From the NCBI RefSeq assembly GCF_004295645.1, contig NZ_CP034752.1:372001-436000 (forward strand): a stretch of 64,000 nt of DNA, read 5' to 3'. The notes under the pieces were generated by a model. That model saw only the letters and a program-made list of their open reading frames with translations, was not told the origin of the DNA and ran no database searches. A program made the translations under genes and the position numbers. The stretch is from Limnobaculum zhutongyuii. Lineage in GTDB: Bacteria; Pseudomonadota; Gammaproteobacteria; Enterobacterales; Enterobacteriaceae. This document shows positions 43,870 through 53,651 of this stretch, one piece after another. Numbering within the stretch: the first letter of the stretch is position 1; every line of letters begins with the position of its first letter.

Positions 43870-45670
43870 TCGCCTGCTCCTTCTTTAATGCCTCTTCTTT
43901 AGCCTGGGCTTCCGCCTCGGCACCGTATACACGTTTGGCCGGCGGGAGGGTGGTAATTTTCACATCACTGTACTCAATGCGCGGGGTGGTGCTGTCCGGG
44001 CTGTAGAAGGCCAGTGAATGTTTCAGGAAGTTCACATCATCACGCTCGGTACAGCCTTCATCCAGACGCTGGTGCGCGCCACGGGATTCACGACGTAACA
44101 GCGCCGAGTGAGCCATACAGTCAGCCACATCCAGACCATGACCCAGCTCAATGGTGTACAGCAGGTCAGTGTTGAATACGCTGCTGCGGTCAGTAATGCT
44201 GACGCGCTTGAAGCGGTCTTTCAGTTCAGCAATCTTATCGACGGTCTTCTGCATTAACTCTTCGGTACGGTAGATACCGCAACCTTCTTCCATGCTCAGG
44301 CCCATCTCATCACGGATTTTCGACCAGTTCTCGGTGCCTTCCTGCTTGAGCAGGGCATGCAGACGGCCTTCAATGTCCGCCACCTGTGCATCCAGCGCGC
44401 TGCTGTTAGCCGGTGCGGCAGATTTGGCACGCTCAATGGCATGTTCACCGGCCACACGACCGAATACCACCAGCTCTGCCAGAGAGTTAGAGCCCAGACG
44501 GTTAGCACCGTGCATGCCCACAGAGGAACATTCGCCCACGGCAAACAGACCAGCCAGACGGGTTTCACACTGCTGGTTGGTCTCAATCCCACCCATGGTG
44601 TAGTGCGCAGTAGGACGAACCGGAATAGGCTCTTTCACCGGGTCAACGCCGACATAGGCTTTGGAGAGTTCACAGATGAACGGCAGACGCTCAAGCAGCT
44701 TCTTCTCACCCAGATGACGCAGGTCCAGATAGACCACATCGCCGCGCGGAGTAGGAATGGTACGACCGGCGCGCCATTCATGCCAGAAGGCCTGGGAAAC
44801 TTTGTCACGCGGACCCAGCTCCATGTATTTGTTTTCAGGTTTGCCCAGCGGAGTCTCAGGACCCATGCCGTAATCCTGCAGATAACGGTAACCGTCTTTG
44901 TTGACCAGAATACCGCCTTCACCACGACAACCTTCGGTCATCAGGATACCGGAGCCCGGCAGGCCGGTCGGGTGATACTGAACGAATTCCATATCACGTA
45001 GCGGAACGCCGTGACGGAACGCCATACCCATACCGTCACCGGTCACGATACCGCCGTTGGTGTTGTAACGGTAAACGCGTCCGGCACCACCGGTGGCCAT
45101 CACCACGGCATTGGCACGGATTTGAATCAGGGTGCCTTCCATCATGTTCATGGCGACTAAACCACGGACATGACCTTCATCAGAGAGCAGGTCGAGAACG
45201 AAGTGTTCATCAAAACGCTTGATGTTAGGGTATTTGAGGGAGGTCTGGAAAAGGGTGTGAAGCATATGGAAGCCGGTTTTATCGGCGGCAAACCAGGTAC
45301 GCTCAACTTTCATGCCGCCGAAGCGACGGACGTTGACGGAGCCATCATCTTTACGGCTCCACGGGCATCCCCACTGTTCCATCTGCACCATTTCACGTGG
45401 GCTGTTTTCCACGAAGTACTGAACGACGTCCTGCTCACAGAGCCAGTCTCCACCGGCGACGGTGTCGTGGAAGTGAGATTCGAAGCTGTCTTCAGGCTTG
45501 ATAACGGCAGCGGACCCGCCTTCGGCGGCCACGGTGTGGCTGCGCATGGGGTAGACTTTAGAAATCAGCGCAATGGTACTGTTGGGATTCGCTTCGGCAG
45601 CGGCAATGGCTGCACGAAGACCGCCACCACCTGCACCGATGATAGCAATGTCTGCGTTAAAGGTTTGCAC
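43862..45670 (-). CDS. frdA: FrdA, fumarate reductase flavoprotein
   Basis: The 602-aa catalytic subunit that reduces fumarate to succinate in anaerobic respiration. N-terminal FAD fold IIGAGGGGLRAA, covalent-FAD histidine in RSHTVAAEGG (about 45), and active-site HPTGLPGSGILMTEGCRGEGG are present. Codon use in frdA-D is visibly more GC-rich than in neighbouring genes. It is the first gene of frdABCD with an FNR box upstream. Confidence 0.97.
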   Translation of the reverse strand: MQTFNADIAIIGAGGGGLRAAIAAAEANPNSTIALISKVYPMRSHTVAAEGGSAAVIKPEDSFESHFHDTVAGGDWLCEQDVVQYFVENSPREMVQMEQWGCPWSRKDDGSVNVRRFGGMKVERTWFAADKTGFHMLHTLFQTSLKYPNIKRFDEHFVLDLLSDEGHVRGLVAMNMMEGTLIQIRANAVVMATGGAGRVYRYNTNGGIVTGDGMGMAFRHGVPLRDMEFVQYHPTGLPGSGILMTEGCRGEGGILVNKDGYRYLQDYGMGPETPLGKPENKYMELGPRDKVSQAFWHEWRAGRTIPTPRGDVVYLDLRHLGEKKLLERLPFICELSKAYVGVDPVKEPIPVRPTAHYTMGGIETNQQCETRLAGLFAVGECSSVGMHGANRLGSNSLAELVVFGRVAGEHAIERAKSAAPANSSALDAQVADIEGRLHALLKQEGTENWSKIRDEMGLSMEEGCGIYRTEELMQKTVDKIAELKDRFKRVSITDRSSVFNTDLLYTIELGHGLDVADCMAHSALLRRESRGAHQRLDEGCTERDDVNFLKHSLAFYSPDSTTPRIEYSDVKITTLPPAKRVYGAEAEAQAKEEALKKEQANV

Positions 45671-46064
45671 TGCATTCCTCCAAATGTTCCAGTTTAATAA
45701 AAAAAAGTAAGTCTTATACCAGCCAGTCAGATCTATAGCGTTAGGAAAATCTGATGTTAACCTTTGGAGCCACCGAAAATGTTGATGAATCCAGTATAGG
45801 ACGTCTATTCTACCTAATCTTGCGTAGACGAATATTGACGAGATCGATTTTTTTTATAGTTAGTCAGGATAATCCATTCATTTTTTTTGAAAATGATTAT
45901 ATTAATAAAATGTGATCAATATATTAAATAAATGTATTTTCATATTATTTCATTCCTAACTAATGGAAACGGTGATGGTTGAAATCAGAAAACCGTGGGT
46001 AAATTTGTCTGTCGGAAGAGATAAGGGTAGACTGCCGGACTAAATTAATTTTGGAGTAGAAAAA
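45671..46064. other. Divergent regulatory region frdA-epmA
   Basis: Nearly 400 bases without a gene, very AT-rich in the middle. It contains the frd FNR box and presumably the epmA promoter on the other strand. Confidence 0.7.
45835..45847 (-). promoter_or_regulatory. FNR-binding site of the frd operon
   Basis: On the minus strand it reads TCGATCTCGTCAA, the same core as the E. coli frd FNR site as I recall it. It lies about 165 bases upstream of the frdA ATG and implies anaerobic activation. Confidence 0.75.
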
Positions 46065-47042
46065 ATGAGCGACCTGGCCAGTTGGCAGCCCAGCGCTTCT
46101 ATCGCTAAATTATTAAAGCGTGCGAAAATTGTCAGTGAAATCAGACGGTTTTTCTCTGAGCGCGGCGTGTTGGAAGTGGAAACTCCGGCAATGAGTCAGG
46201 CAACGGTTACGGATATTCATCTGTTTCCTTTTCAGACCCGTTTTGTCGGGCCGGGTGCTGCAGATGGTATGACGCTGTTTTTAATGACCAGTCCAGAGTT
46301 TCATATGAAGCGTTTGCTGGCTGCGGGTAGCGGTCCTATCTATCAGATGGGAAAAAGCTTCCGTAATGAAGAAGCGGGTCGTTATCACAATCCGGAATTC
46401 ACCATGTTGGAGTGGTACCGCCCACACTTTGATATGTACCGTTTGATGAACGAGGTGGATGATCTGTTACAACAGATTTTAGATTGCGAAGCCAGTGAAG
46501 TGGTCTCTTATCAGCAGATCTTTATTCGTCATCTGGAAATTGATCCACTCTCTGCGGATAAGCCTCAGTTAAGAGCTGCGGCGGCTAAATTAGATATGGA
46601 AGAGCTGGCTAACCGGGAAGAGGATCGCGACACCTTGTTGCAGATGCTGTTTGCGTTTGGTGTTGAGCCACATATCGGTCAGGAAAAACCAACTTTTGTT
46701 TATCACTTTCCTGCATCCCAGGCGGCTCTGGCAGAGATTAGCTCTGAAGATCACCGCGTGGCGGAACGCTTTGAGGTCTATTATAAAGGTGTTGAGCTGG
46801 CAAACGGCTTCCGTGAGTTGACCGATGCCGGTGAGCAGCGTCAGCGTTTTGAGCAGGAAAACCGTAAGCGAGAGGCGCGCGGATTACCGATTCATCCGAT
46901 TGATGAGAATTTTTTGGCTGCTTTGACCTATGGTATGCCAGAGTGTGCCGGTGTAGCGCTGGGTGTAGATCGTCTGATTATGATTGCGCTCTCAGCGCAG
47001 TCGATCAGTGAGGTTATGGCGTTTCCGGTGGATAGAGCCTAG
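46065..47042 (+). CDS. epmA: EpmA, EF-P--(R)-beta-lysine ligase
   Basis: A lysyl-tRNA-synthetase paralogue that attaches beta-lysine to EF-P Lys34. It is 325 aa and lacks an anticodon-binding domain. Class II aminoacyl-synthetase motif 2 is FRNEEAGRYHNPEFTMLEWYR-like (about 100-120) and motif 3 is GVALGVDRLIM. Its substrate efp and partner epmB are 20 kb away in this window. It is divergent from frd, as in E. coli. Confidence 0.96.
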   Translation: MSDLASWQPSASIAKLLKRAKIVSEIRRFFSERGVLEVETPAMSQATVTDIHLFPFQTRFVGPGAADGMTLFLMTSPEFHMKRLLAAGSGPIYQMGKSFRNEEAGRYHNPEFTMLEWYRPHFDMYRLMNEVDDLLQQILDCEASEVVSYQQIFIRHLEIDPLSADKPQLRAAAAKLDMEELANREEDRDTLLQMLFAFGVEPHIGQEKPTFVYHFPASQAALAEISSEDHRVAERFEVYYKGVELANGFRELTDAGEQRQRFEQENRKREARGLPIHPIDENFLAALTYGMPECAGVALGVDRLIMIALSAQSISEVMAFPVDRA

Positions 47043-47079
47043 ATTGAGGTTTTTGAGAAGTTATTAAATTAGCTTCTGA

Positions 47080-47186
47080 GGATATTCCACCCGTAATGGC
47101 AGATTGCCTATATCAACGTTGTGCCCGGCCGGAAGGGCATCTGTACTTGGGGTCAGAGTACCCCCCAAGCGGCCTCTCCCGATGAT
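47080..47186 (-). repeat. Dispersed repeat, copy B (inverted)
   Basis: The minus-strand counterpart of 42091-42250. The exact 20-mer is at 47127-47146 (plus-strand GGCCGGAAGGGCATCTGTAC), with CTCTCCCGATGAT and GGATATTCC at the ends. It sits directly downstream of epmA. Confidence 0.7.
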
Positions 47187-47204
47187 TTATATTTGCTTGA
47201 ATAG

Positions 47205-47229
47205 AAAAAGGCGCTTTAGGCGCCTTTTT
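47205..47229. terminator. Bidirectional terminator between epmA and mscM
   Basis: AAAAAGGCGC / GCGCCTTTTT with the loop TTTAG has T runs on both strands, between converging genes. Confidence 0.88.
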
Positions 47230-47255
47230 GATGTCCGGATCAAACCTTTATCAGG

Positions 47256-50200
47256 TTAGATTTCTCCGGTTTTAAACCGGGGTCTGAGGCCAGCGCGGGA
47301 GAGCGCGTCGGCGCGCATTTGGAATGGCGGGAATGGCAGCGTCAGATCATGATCTGCATAGGCTTTAAGAATCAGCGAATGCATTTCATGACGTAATGGC
47401 ATTCTCATACCCATCTCAGCAGCGAATACCCGCAGTTCAAAGATTTGGATACCCTGTTGAATATCTACCAGGAAGGCGTCTGGTGCAGGCGTTTCCAGTA
47501 CAAACTGACATTTATGTGCCGCATCTTCCAGTAACTGTTTCACCAGATTTGGATCGGTTTCCGCCGTTGCCGGAACGGTTAAAACAATACGGGTAACGGA
47601 ATCAGACAGTGACCAGTTAACAAACTGTTCGGTAATAAATGCCTGATTTGGAACGATGATTTCTTTTCTATCCCAGTCAACAATGGTGGTTGCCCGGGTG
47701 TTGATTTTGGTAATCGAACCGGTTAATTCACGAATTGTCACCGTGTCGCCAATACGAATAGGTTTTTCAAACAGAATGATCAGGCCAGAGACAAAGTTGG
47801 CGAAGATTTGTTGTAAACCAAAACCAAGCCCCACACCCAATGCTGCAACTAGCCACTGGAGTTTAGACCAGTCAACACCAATCATTGAGAAGGCCACCAT
47901 GCCGCCAATCAGCATTAGAATATATTTGGTGATGGTGGTAATGGCATAACCGGTACCGGGTGTCAGATCTAAATGCTGAAGGATCGCCAGCTCCAGCAGT
48001 GCCGGTAAGTTACGAACTAACTGGGTGGTAACAATAAATACTAATACGGCAATCAGCACAGAACCTAAAGTAATAGCCTGAATGCTCTCTGTTCCCTGCA
48101 CCGATGACGTCACATCCCATAACCGGATATTTTCCAGGAAGGCGAACGCCGAATGAATTTCTGACCAGAGGATGATCAGCGAAACCAGAGCCACCATGGT
48201 CAAAATAGAGCGCACTAACTGTAGCGACTGGGCACTAATGGCATCCAGATCGACCACCACCGAATCATCGTTATCCAATAGTCCTTCAGTGCTGGTAGGC
48301 AGGCTCTCTTCTTCACCCTTGGCTCGCTGTGCCAGTCGTTCAGCCCGGCGCTGTTTGGCTCGGTCAAACTCGATTCTGCGTCGTTGAATCAGCATCCAAC
48401 GGCGGATGATATGATAAATAACCAGCAAGCCAAACCAAATGGCAACGGAGGCTTCCAGCCGTAACAACAGCGCTTGTGCCGTAGCCAGGTAGCCAAAAGT
48501 GGCTGATAGCGCAGCAGCAATGGGGGCACAAATCAGGAAGGTCCATAGTGCCTGATTAACCATATTCTCCCCGGAACCTTTACGGTCGAGATAGAGCGGT
48601 ATGCCGGCTCGTCTCAGGTTAGTGGTCATCATGACTAATGCACCACATAGTAAAAGGAAGCAAATACGGCCTAATGTGCCTGAAAACTCACGATCGTTAA
48701 AGTTATCAAAACTAATGGAGGCAATAATCAGGGGGACAACCAGCCAGAGCGACAGGCGATAATAGCGCATGGCGCGTGCTACCCGGTTTTGCGACCAGCG
48801 GAAATGGGCGATAAATAGCCCTTGCGGGTGAGCGAAGCTGGCGCTGATCATAAATACCCACATCAGCGGTACGGTAGCGTTAACTCCTTCACCAATGGCT
48901 ACCGCGATAGGATATTGCCAGGCATGTTGTAAACCATAAGCCAGTGCCCACCAGAGTACCGGCAGCGGAACTGCAACAATCACTGACCAAAATACGGTAC
49001 GAATGGTTGACGAGAATTGGTCCTGAGTCACTTTACCAATGCGTGATGCTACTCGTTCCAAAAATGCCTGATAGTGGCGACGGGAACTAAAGCCAAAGCC
49101 CACCAACACCAATGCCGCCAAAATCAGCACCACGGACTCTTTGGTGGTTAGCATCATGCCAAAAGCACCGCTAAGCTCAGAAAGCGTATCCAGCGATACC
49201 AGTTTGTTCAGATCTTGCAGAACCTGAATTGGATAGCTCAGGTTTAGTGTATTAACGTCGGCCACCCAGAACAGATAGCGGTGGGAGGCATCTTTAATTT
49301 CTACCAGAGCATCGATTAGCTGATTATTGGAGACTTTAAGCTTAGTCAGTTCAAGGATTAATGAATCATCCCCGGCAAGCAATGATGACAGCAGCTCTTG
49401 CTGCATTTTGATCTGTTGTTTGGCGAGTTCTTGTTGTTGAGCGGTGAGGGGTTGTCCGTCATCCTGTAACAAGGGTGCCATGTGAGTCAATTTATCGCGT
49501 TGTTCATCCAGACTTAAACGCTGTACCCGAATTTCAGCCATTTCGCTATCCAGCGGCTGAGGTTTTGGCATTTCTGGCAGGCGGGAAACCTGCATCCTCA
49601 AACTTTCACCTAATGCGGTAGACATGCCCAGCCACTGAGCCTGTTCACTAAGGGAGGTGAGCGCCTGACGAACCTGTAAAATTTTAGAAATCGTGGCCCG
49701 TTGCTCAGTTGAGATCTCATCTAAACGTACTGCCTGCCGGCTTAAGCGTTCAGACAATTCCTGATTTTCTTGTAATAGTTTACGGATGGAAAGTGGCAAA
49801 TCGCCATGCTGTTCAGCCAACTGAGTGGTGTGTTCCAGCGTTTGCTTGGTTTCCAACTGGCGGCGGGTGTTTAGCTGATTATTTATCAACTGTAGCAGGC
49901 TGTCAGTTTTAGCCTGTTTTTTCTTTACCACTTCAATCTGTAAGCGGGAAATTTCTTGTCGGTTACTGGCGGAGAGCTGCTCTAGTTCCAGTTCATCCGC
50001 TTTGGATTTGTAGAATGCCTGTTCGGCTTGAAGTTGCAGTGACTTGGCCTGATTAAGCGGCGTAGTTTGGTTATTTTGTTCTGGCAGACGACGTTCAAGA
50101 TCGCCAAGTGCTTTACGAGTCGACGCCTGCTGCAACGGGAGTTGAGTCAGTGAGTTACTGATTTCCCGTGCGCGATCTTGTTCTTGTTGAAGCTGGCGGC

Positions 50201-50579
50201 TGAGTTCCAGCAGTTGGCTATTCGTCTGAATAGACAACTGTTCCAGCTCGGCCAGCGTCAGATTTTCAGATGGGGGCTGAGCTTCGCCATTATCGGCCTC
50301 GAGTTGAGCGCGCAGGGTTTTGGTGAGTTTAGGAAACTCATCAATGGCTTTACGGTATTGCTGGCTGCGAGAAAGAGAGTCTGAACGCTCGGTTACCCAA
50401 TTCAGGGCACTTTGATAGGCGTCCAGAATCTCTTTTTGATTCGGCATATCCTTATCGGCTTCGACCAGTTTTATCTCCTGCTTGATCTGTCCGGCATCAA
50501 GCTGTGGAGCAGCCTGAAGTGGGGCCAGATACAGCAGGCTTATTAACAGGGTGAATAATAAACGGGTCAGCTTCATCAT
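47256..50579 (-). CDS. mscM: MscM (YjeP), miniconductance mechanosensitive channel
   Basis: A large MscS-family channel protecting against hypo-osmotic shock, 1107 aa, the E. coli size class. The signal peptide is MMKLTRLLFTLLISLLYLAPLQAA. A long periplasmic coiled-coil part (about 25-480) is followed by about eleven transmembrane helices. The C-terminal MscS core is VAALGVGLGFGLQQIFANFVSGLIILFEKP and the cytoplasmic vestibule ends near 1107. It is 48 bases downstream of psd, and the two form an operon as in E. coli. Confidence 0.95.
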   Translation of the reverse strand: MMKLTRLLFTLLISLLYLAPLQAAPQLDAGQIKQEIKLVEADKDMPNQKEILDAYQSALNWVTERSDSLSRSQQYRKAIDEFPKLTKTLRAQLEADNGEAQPPSENLTLAELEQLSIQTNSQLLELSRQLQQEQDRAREISNSLTQLPLQQASTRKALGDLERRLPEQNNQTTPLNQAKSLQLQAEQAFYKSKADELELEQLSASNRQEISRLQIEVVKKKQAKTDSLLQLINNQLNTRRQLETKQTLEHTTQLAEQHGDLPLSIRKLLQENQELSERLSRQAVRLDEISTEQRATISKILQVRQALTSLSEQAQWLGMSTALGESLRMQVSRLPEMPKPQPLDSEMAEIRVQRLSLDEQRDKLTHMAPLLQDDGQPLTAQQQELAKQQIKMQQELLSSLLAGDDSLILELTKLKVSNNQLIDALVEIKDASHRYLFWVADVNTLNLSYPIQVLQDLNKLVSLDTLSELSGAFGMMLTTKESVVLILAALVLVGFGFSSRRHYQAFLERVASRIGKVTQDQFSSTIRTVFWSVIVAVPLPVLWWALAYGLQHAWQYPIAVAIGEGVNATVPLMWVFMISASFAHPQGLFIAHFRWSQNRVARAMRYYRLSLWLVVPLIIASISFDNFNDREFSGTLGRICFLLLCGALVMMTTNLRRAGIPLYLDRKGSGENMVNQALWTFLICAPIAAALSATFGYLATAQALLLRLEASVAIWFGLLVIYHIIRRWMLIQRRRIEFDRAKQRRAERLAQRAKGEEESLPTSTEGLLDNDDSVVVDLDAISAQSLQLVRSILTMVALVSLIILWSEIHSAFAFLENIRLWDVTSSVQGTESIQAITLGSVLIAVLVFIVTTQLVRNLPALLELAILQHLDLTPGTGYAITTITKYILMLIGGMVAFSMIGVDWSKLQWLVAALGVGLGFGLQQIFANFVSGLIILFEKPIRIGDTVTIRELTGSITKINTRATTIVDWDRKEIIVPNQAFITEQFVNWSLSDSVTRIVLTVPATAETDPNLVKQLLEDAAHKCQFVLETPAPDAFLVDIQQGIQIFELRVFAAEMGMRMPLRHEMHSLILKAYADHDLTLPFPPFQMRADALSRAGLRPRFKTGEI

Positions 50580-50627
50580 CTACTCAGCTTTTGGTTAAGT
50601 TACAGTGGTTAGTGAAGTTCACCTCTA

Positions 50628-51491
50628 TTATTCACGGGCTTCCGCGAATAACTCTCCCATTCGGGTTGGTGTTTTACACTGCAGAGCCGGAGAAAAGGTG
50701 ATGCTGTTTTCAGCAAACAGGTTAATAACCGTAGAGCCTAATTTAAATCGGCCCATTTCATCGCCTTTTTTCAGTATGACCGATCCTTCACCTTCGGTTG
50801 GATAAGTCCAGCGTTGCAACACTCCCTGACGAGGTGGAGTAATAGTACCTGCCCATACGGTCTCAATACTGCCAACAATAGTGGCGCCAACCAGAATTTG
50901 TACCATTGGACCGAAATCGGTATCAAACAGGCAAATAACCCGTTCATTGCGGGCAAACAGATTAGGAACATTTTCTGCCGTTAATGGATTGACCGAGAAC
51001 AAATCGCCAGGAACATACAGCATTTCACGTAGCACACCATTACACGGCATATGTACCCGGTGGTAGTCGCGAGGAGAAAGGTAGATAGTGGCAAATTGAC
51101 CATTGCGGAATTTTTCTACCATTGGCATGTTGCAGGCCAGCAGGGCTTCCAACGTATAGTCATGTCCTTTAGCCTGAAGTAATTTGCCTTCAGTAATTGC
51201 GCCTAACTGGCTGACCGCGCCATCGGCAGGCAACGCCAGTTGACGTTCACCCTCAACAATCGGGCGTGCTCCCTCTTTCAGCGGACGAACAAAGAAATCA
51301 TTAAATGTGGCATATGACTCAGGGTCAGGCTGTTGAGCTTCCTGCATATCCACGCGGTAATATTTGGCAAACCCTTTGACGACCAGACGGGTTAGCCATC
51401 CTGCCTGTTTACTGGCTCCCCAACCCGCCAGTTGAGTAAGCCCCTGCTTAGGGAGTAAATATTGTAACTGTACTTTTATACGATCCAGCAC
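50628..51491 (-). CDS. psd: Phosphatidylserine decarboxylase proenzyme
   Basis: It converts phosphatidylserine to phosphatidylethanolamine at the inner membrane. Self-cleavage at LGST (KLGSTVINLF near residue 253) yields the pyruvoyl subunit. About 287 aa from the GTG at 51491, which has AGAGGAT seven bases upstream and aligns with the family start (xxxFKLSLQY-like IKVQLQYLLPK). The C-terminal tail after LGST is shorter than in E. coli (322 aa). Frames up to 51569 are longer but lack support. Confidence 0.93.
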   Translation of the reverse strand: MLDRIKVQLQYLLPKQGLTQLAGWGASKQAGWLTRLVVKGFAKYYRVDMQEAQQPDPESYATFNDFFVRPLKEGARPIVEGERQLALPADGAVSQLGAITEGKLLQAKGHDYTLEALLACNMPMVEKFRNGQFATIYLSPRDYHRVHMPCNGVLREMLYVPGDLFSVNPLTAENVPNLFARNERVICLFDTDFGPMVQILVGATIVGSIETVWAGTITPPRQGVLQRWTYPTEGEGSVILKKGDEMGRFKLGSTVINLFAENSITFSPALQCKTPTRMGELFAEARE

Positions 51492-51692
51492 GGGGTATCC
51501 TCTTTGCATTATCTGTATGACTGTTAAATCAAAGTCGCGCATTGTAGCGGGGCGGAAATATAAAGTCATTCACCTGCCGCATACCGCTATTCATTGTTAT
51601 TCATCCTGATTATGACCACAGCTAACTGGCAATGTTTCAGGCAATGGATCTCCGGATTTCGCTAATGGTTCGATTCCGGGAATAATATGTTA

Positions 51693-52736
51693 TTAATCTT
51701 TAGTTTCTAATGTGTTTTTACGAACTTTTACGTCCGCCATGCTATCCAGAATTTTTAGATAGTTATCATAACGTTCTTCGGCAATTTTTCCCTGCTCTAC
51801 CGCTTCACGGATAGCACAACCGGGATCGTCAATATGCTTACAATCGCGGAATTTACAGTGACCCAGATAGTCACGAAATTCAATATAACCTTCTGTAACC
51901 TGTTCCGGCTCCAGATGCCACAGGCCAAATTCACGTACTCCCGGTGAATCAATGATGTCACCACCATCAGGCAGGTGATACAGGCGAGACGCGGTAGTGG
52001 TGTGCTGACCAAGCCCCGAGTTATCGGATACTTCGCCTACATGGATATTAGCTTCATCGGCAGGCAACAGGGCATTCAGCAAGCTGGATTTACCCACGCC
52101 GGATTGACCAGCAAAAATGCTTATGTGATGATCGAGGTGAGATTTTAACTCCACCATTCCTTCACCGGTATAGCTGGAAACCTGCAGTACGGTATAGCCA
52201 ATATGCTGATAGATTTGCATGGTCTGATTGATAAACTCACGGCCTTCCTCATCCAGTAAATCGACTTTATTCAACACAATGATCGGTTCAACAGATAACG
52301 TTTCGCAAGCCACCAGATAGCGGTCGATAATATTCAGGGAAAGCTCAGGTAATATGGCTGAGACGATAATAATTTGATCGATATTGGCAGCAATGGGTTT
52401 TATGCCGTCATAAAAATCGGGCCGGGTAAGGACAGAAATACGATCGTGTACTGCTTCTATCACGCCTTTTGCTTGTGCTGTGATGGCCGCTCGCCATACG
52501 ACACGATCGCCGGTGACTAACGAGCCAATAGTACGGCGAATATTGCAGCGGTGCAGGCTTGCATCCGGAGCTTCAACATCGGCGTGCTTACCAAAACGGC
52601 TAATGACGATGCCTTCCTGAGGCTCGCCAAACAGCGAGTCATCAGGCTCTGGTTTTTGATTTGTTGTCTGTAAACGTCGCTGATGGTTTGCAGCAACGCG
52701 TCGTTGTTGACCTTTAGACAGTTTATTCTTACTCAC
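51693..52736 (-). CDS. rsgA: RsgA, ribosome small-subunit-dependent GTPase
   Basis: A circularly permuted GTPase for 30S maturation, about 347 aa from the GTG at 52736 (SKNKLSKGQQRRVAANHQRRL). AAAGGT precedes this GTG. GTPase motifs occur in permuted order: G4 LNKVDLL, G1 GQSGVGKSSLLN, G3 DSPGVREFGL. The C-terminal zinc finger is CKFRDCKHIDDPGC. It is divergent from orn, as in E. coli. Confidence 0.95.
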   Translation of the reverse strand: MSKNKLSKGQQRRVAANHQRRLQTTNQKPEPDDSLFGEPQEGIVISRFGKHADVEAPDASLHRCNIRRTIGSLVTGDRVVWRAAITAQAKGVIEAVHDRISVLTRPDFYDGIKPIAANIDQIIIVSAILPELSLNIIDRYLVACETLSVEPIIVLNKVDLLDEEGREFINQTMQIYQHIGYTVLQVSSYTGEGMVELKSHLDHHISIFAGQSGVGKSSLLNALLPADEANIHVGEVSDNSGLGQHTTTASRLYHLPDGGDIIDSPGVREFGLWHLEPEQVTEGYIEFRDYLGHCKFRDCKHIDDPGCAIREAVEQGKIAEERYDNYLKILDSMADVKVRKNTLETKD

Positions 52737-52826
52737 AAAAATACCTTTTAGCAGCAGTGACAGTCGCCGGGAACGCGTCAAACGGCTATGATACACTGAT
52801 GTTCAGTTAATCACGCAGGAAACATC

Positions 52827-53372
52827 ATGTCCGGGAATGAGAATAACCTGATTTGGATCGATCTGGAAATGACCGGTTTAGATCCTGAAATTAATCGCAT
52901 CATCGAAATCGCCACGATAGTCACGGATGCTAACCTGAATATTCTGGCTGAAGGGCCGGTTTTCGCTATCCATCAAACGGATGAACATATGGCGTTGATG
53001 GACGAGTGGAACACTACTACCCATACTGCAAGTGGATTAGTGACGCGGGTTAAGCAGAGTACTTTTGATGAACAGGCTGCCGAGCAAAAGACCATTGAGT
53101 TTTTACAGCAGTGGGTGCCTCATGGCTGTTCGCCTATTTGTGGTAACAGTATTGGTCAGGATCGTCGCTTCCTGTATCGTTATATGCCAGAGCTGGAGCG
53201 CTATTTCCATTACCGCTATCTGGATGTCAGCACGTTAAAAGAGCTGGCGCGTCGCTGGAAACCGGAAGTATTGGCCGGTATTACCAAGCAGAGTACTCAT
53301 CAGGCGTTGGATGATATTCGTGATTCCATTGCCGAGCTGGCTTATTACCGTGAGAATTTCATTAAGCTGTAA
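52827..53372 (+). CDS. orn: Orn, oligoribonuclease
   Basis: An essential DEDDh 3'-5' exonuclease that degrades diribonucleotides such as pGpG. It is 181 aa, the E. coli length. The catalytic residues are DLEMTGLD (Asp12, Glu14), the central Asp in NSIGQDRRFL, and HQALDDIRDSI. It lies upstream of the tRNA-Gly genes. Confidence 0.97.
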   Translation: MSGNENNLIWIDLEMTGLDPEINRIIEIATIVTDANLNILAEGPVFAIHQTDEHMALMDEWNTTTHTASGLVTRVKQSTFDEQAAEQKTIEFLQQWVPHGCSPICGNSIGQDRRFLYRYMPELERYFHYRYLDVSTLKELARRWKPEVLAGITKQSTHQALDDIRDSIAELAYYRENFIKL

Positions 53373-53478
53373 ACTGGCTAAAATCAGGCCAGATAGTTAA
53401 TGTCTGCTGCTTATTAGAGCATTTTGTCGCTTTAATAAGCAGACAAAAAATAATGTGCGATTTTTTCGATAACAGGGC

Positions 53479-53513
53479 TTGCGGGGCGAATTAGTTTTCG
53501 TATAATGCGCTCC
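53479..53513 (+). promoter_or_regulatory. Stable-RNA promoter of the first tRNA-Gly gene
   Basis: TTGCGG (53479-53484), a 16-base spacer and TATAAT (53501-53506) are followed by the GC-rich discriminator GCGCTCC. An AT-rich UP-like stretch precedes it. Confidence 0.8.
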
Positions 53514-53553
53514 CCGTCACGTTGTTATCTGTATGACGTACGGCCTTCCAAAT

Positions 53554-53629
<76 letters not shown>

Positions 53630-53651
53630 GGTTTTTCTAATTTCTTAGTCG

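Noticed and set aside
43138..43902. 254-residue plus-strand frame opposite frdB
   Set aside because: It is antisense to a clearly functional gene, and the long opening follows from GC-rich codon bias.
45170..45697. 175-residue plus-strand frame opposite frdA
   Set aside because: It is antisense to frdA and shows no domain or ribosome site.
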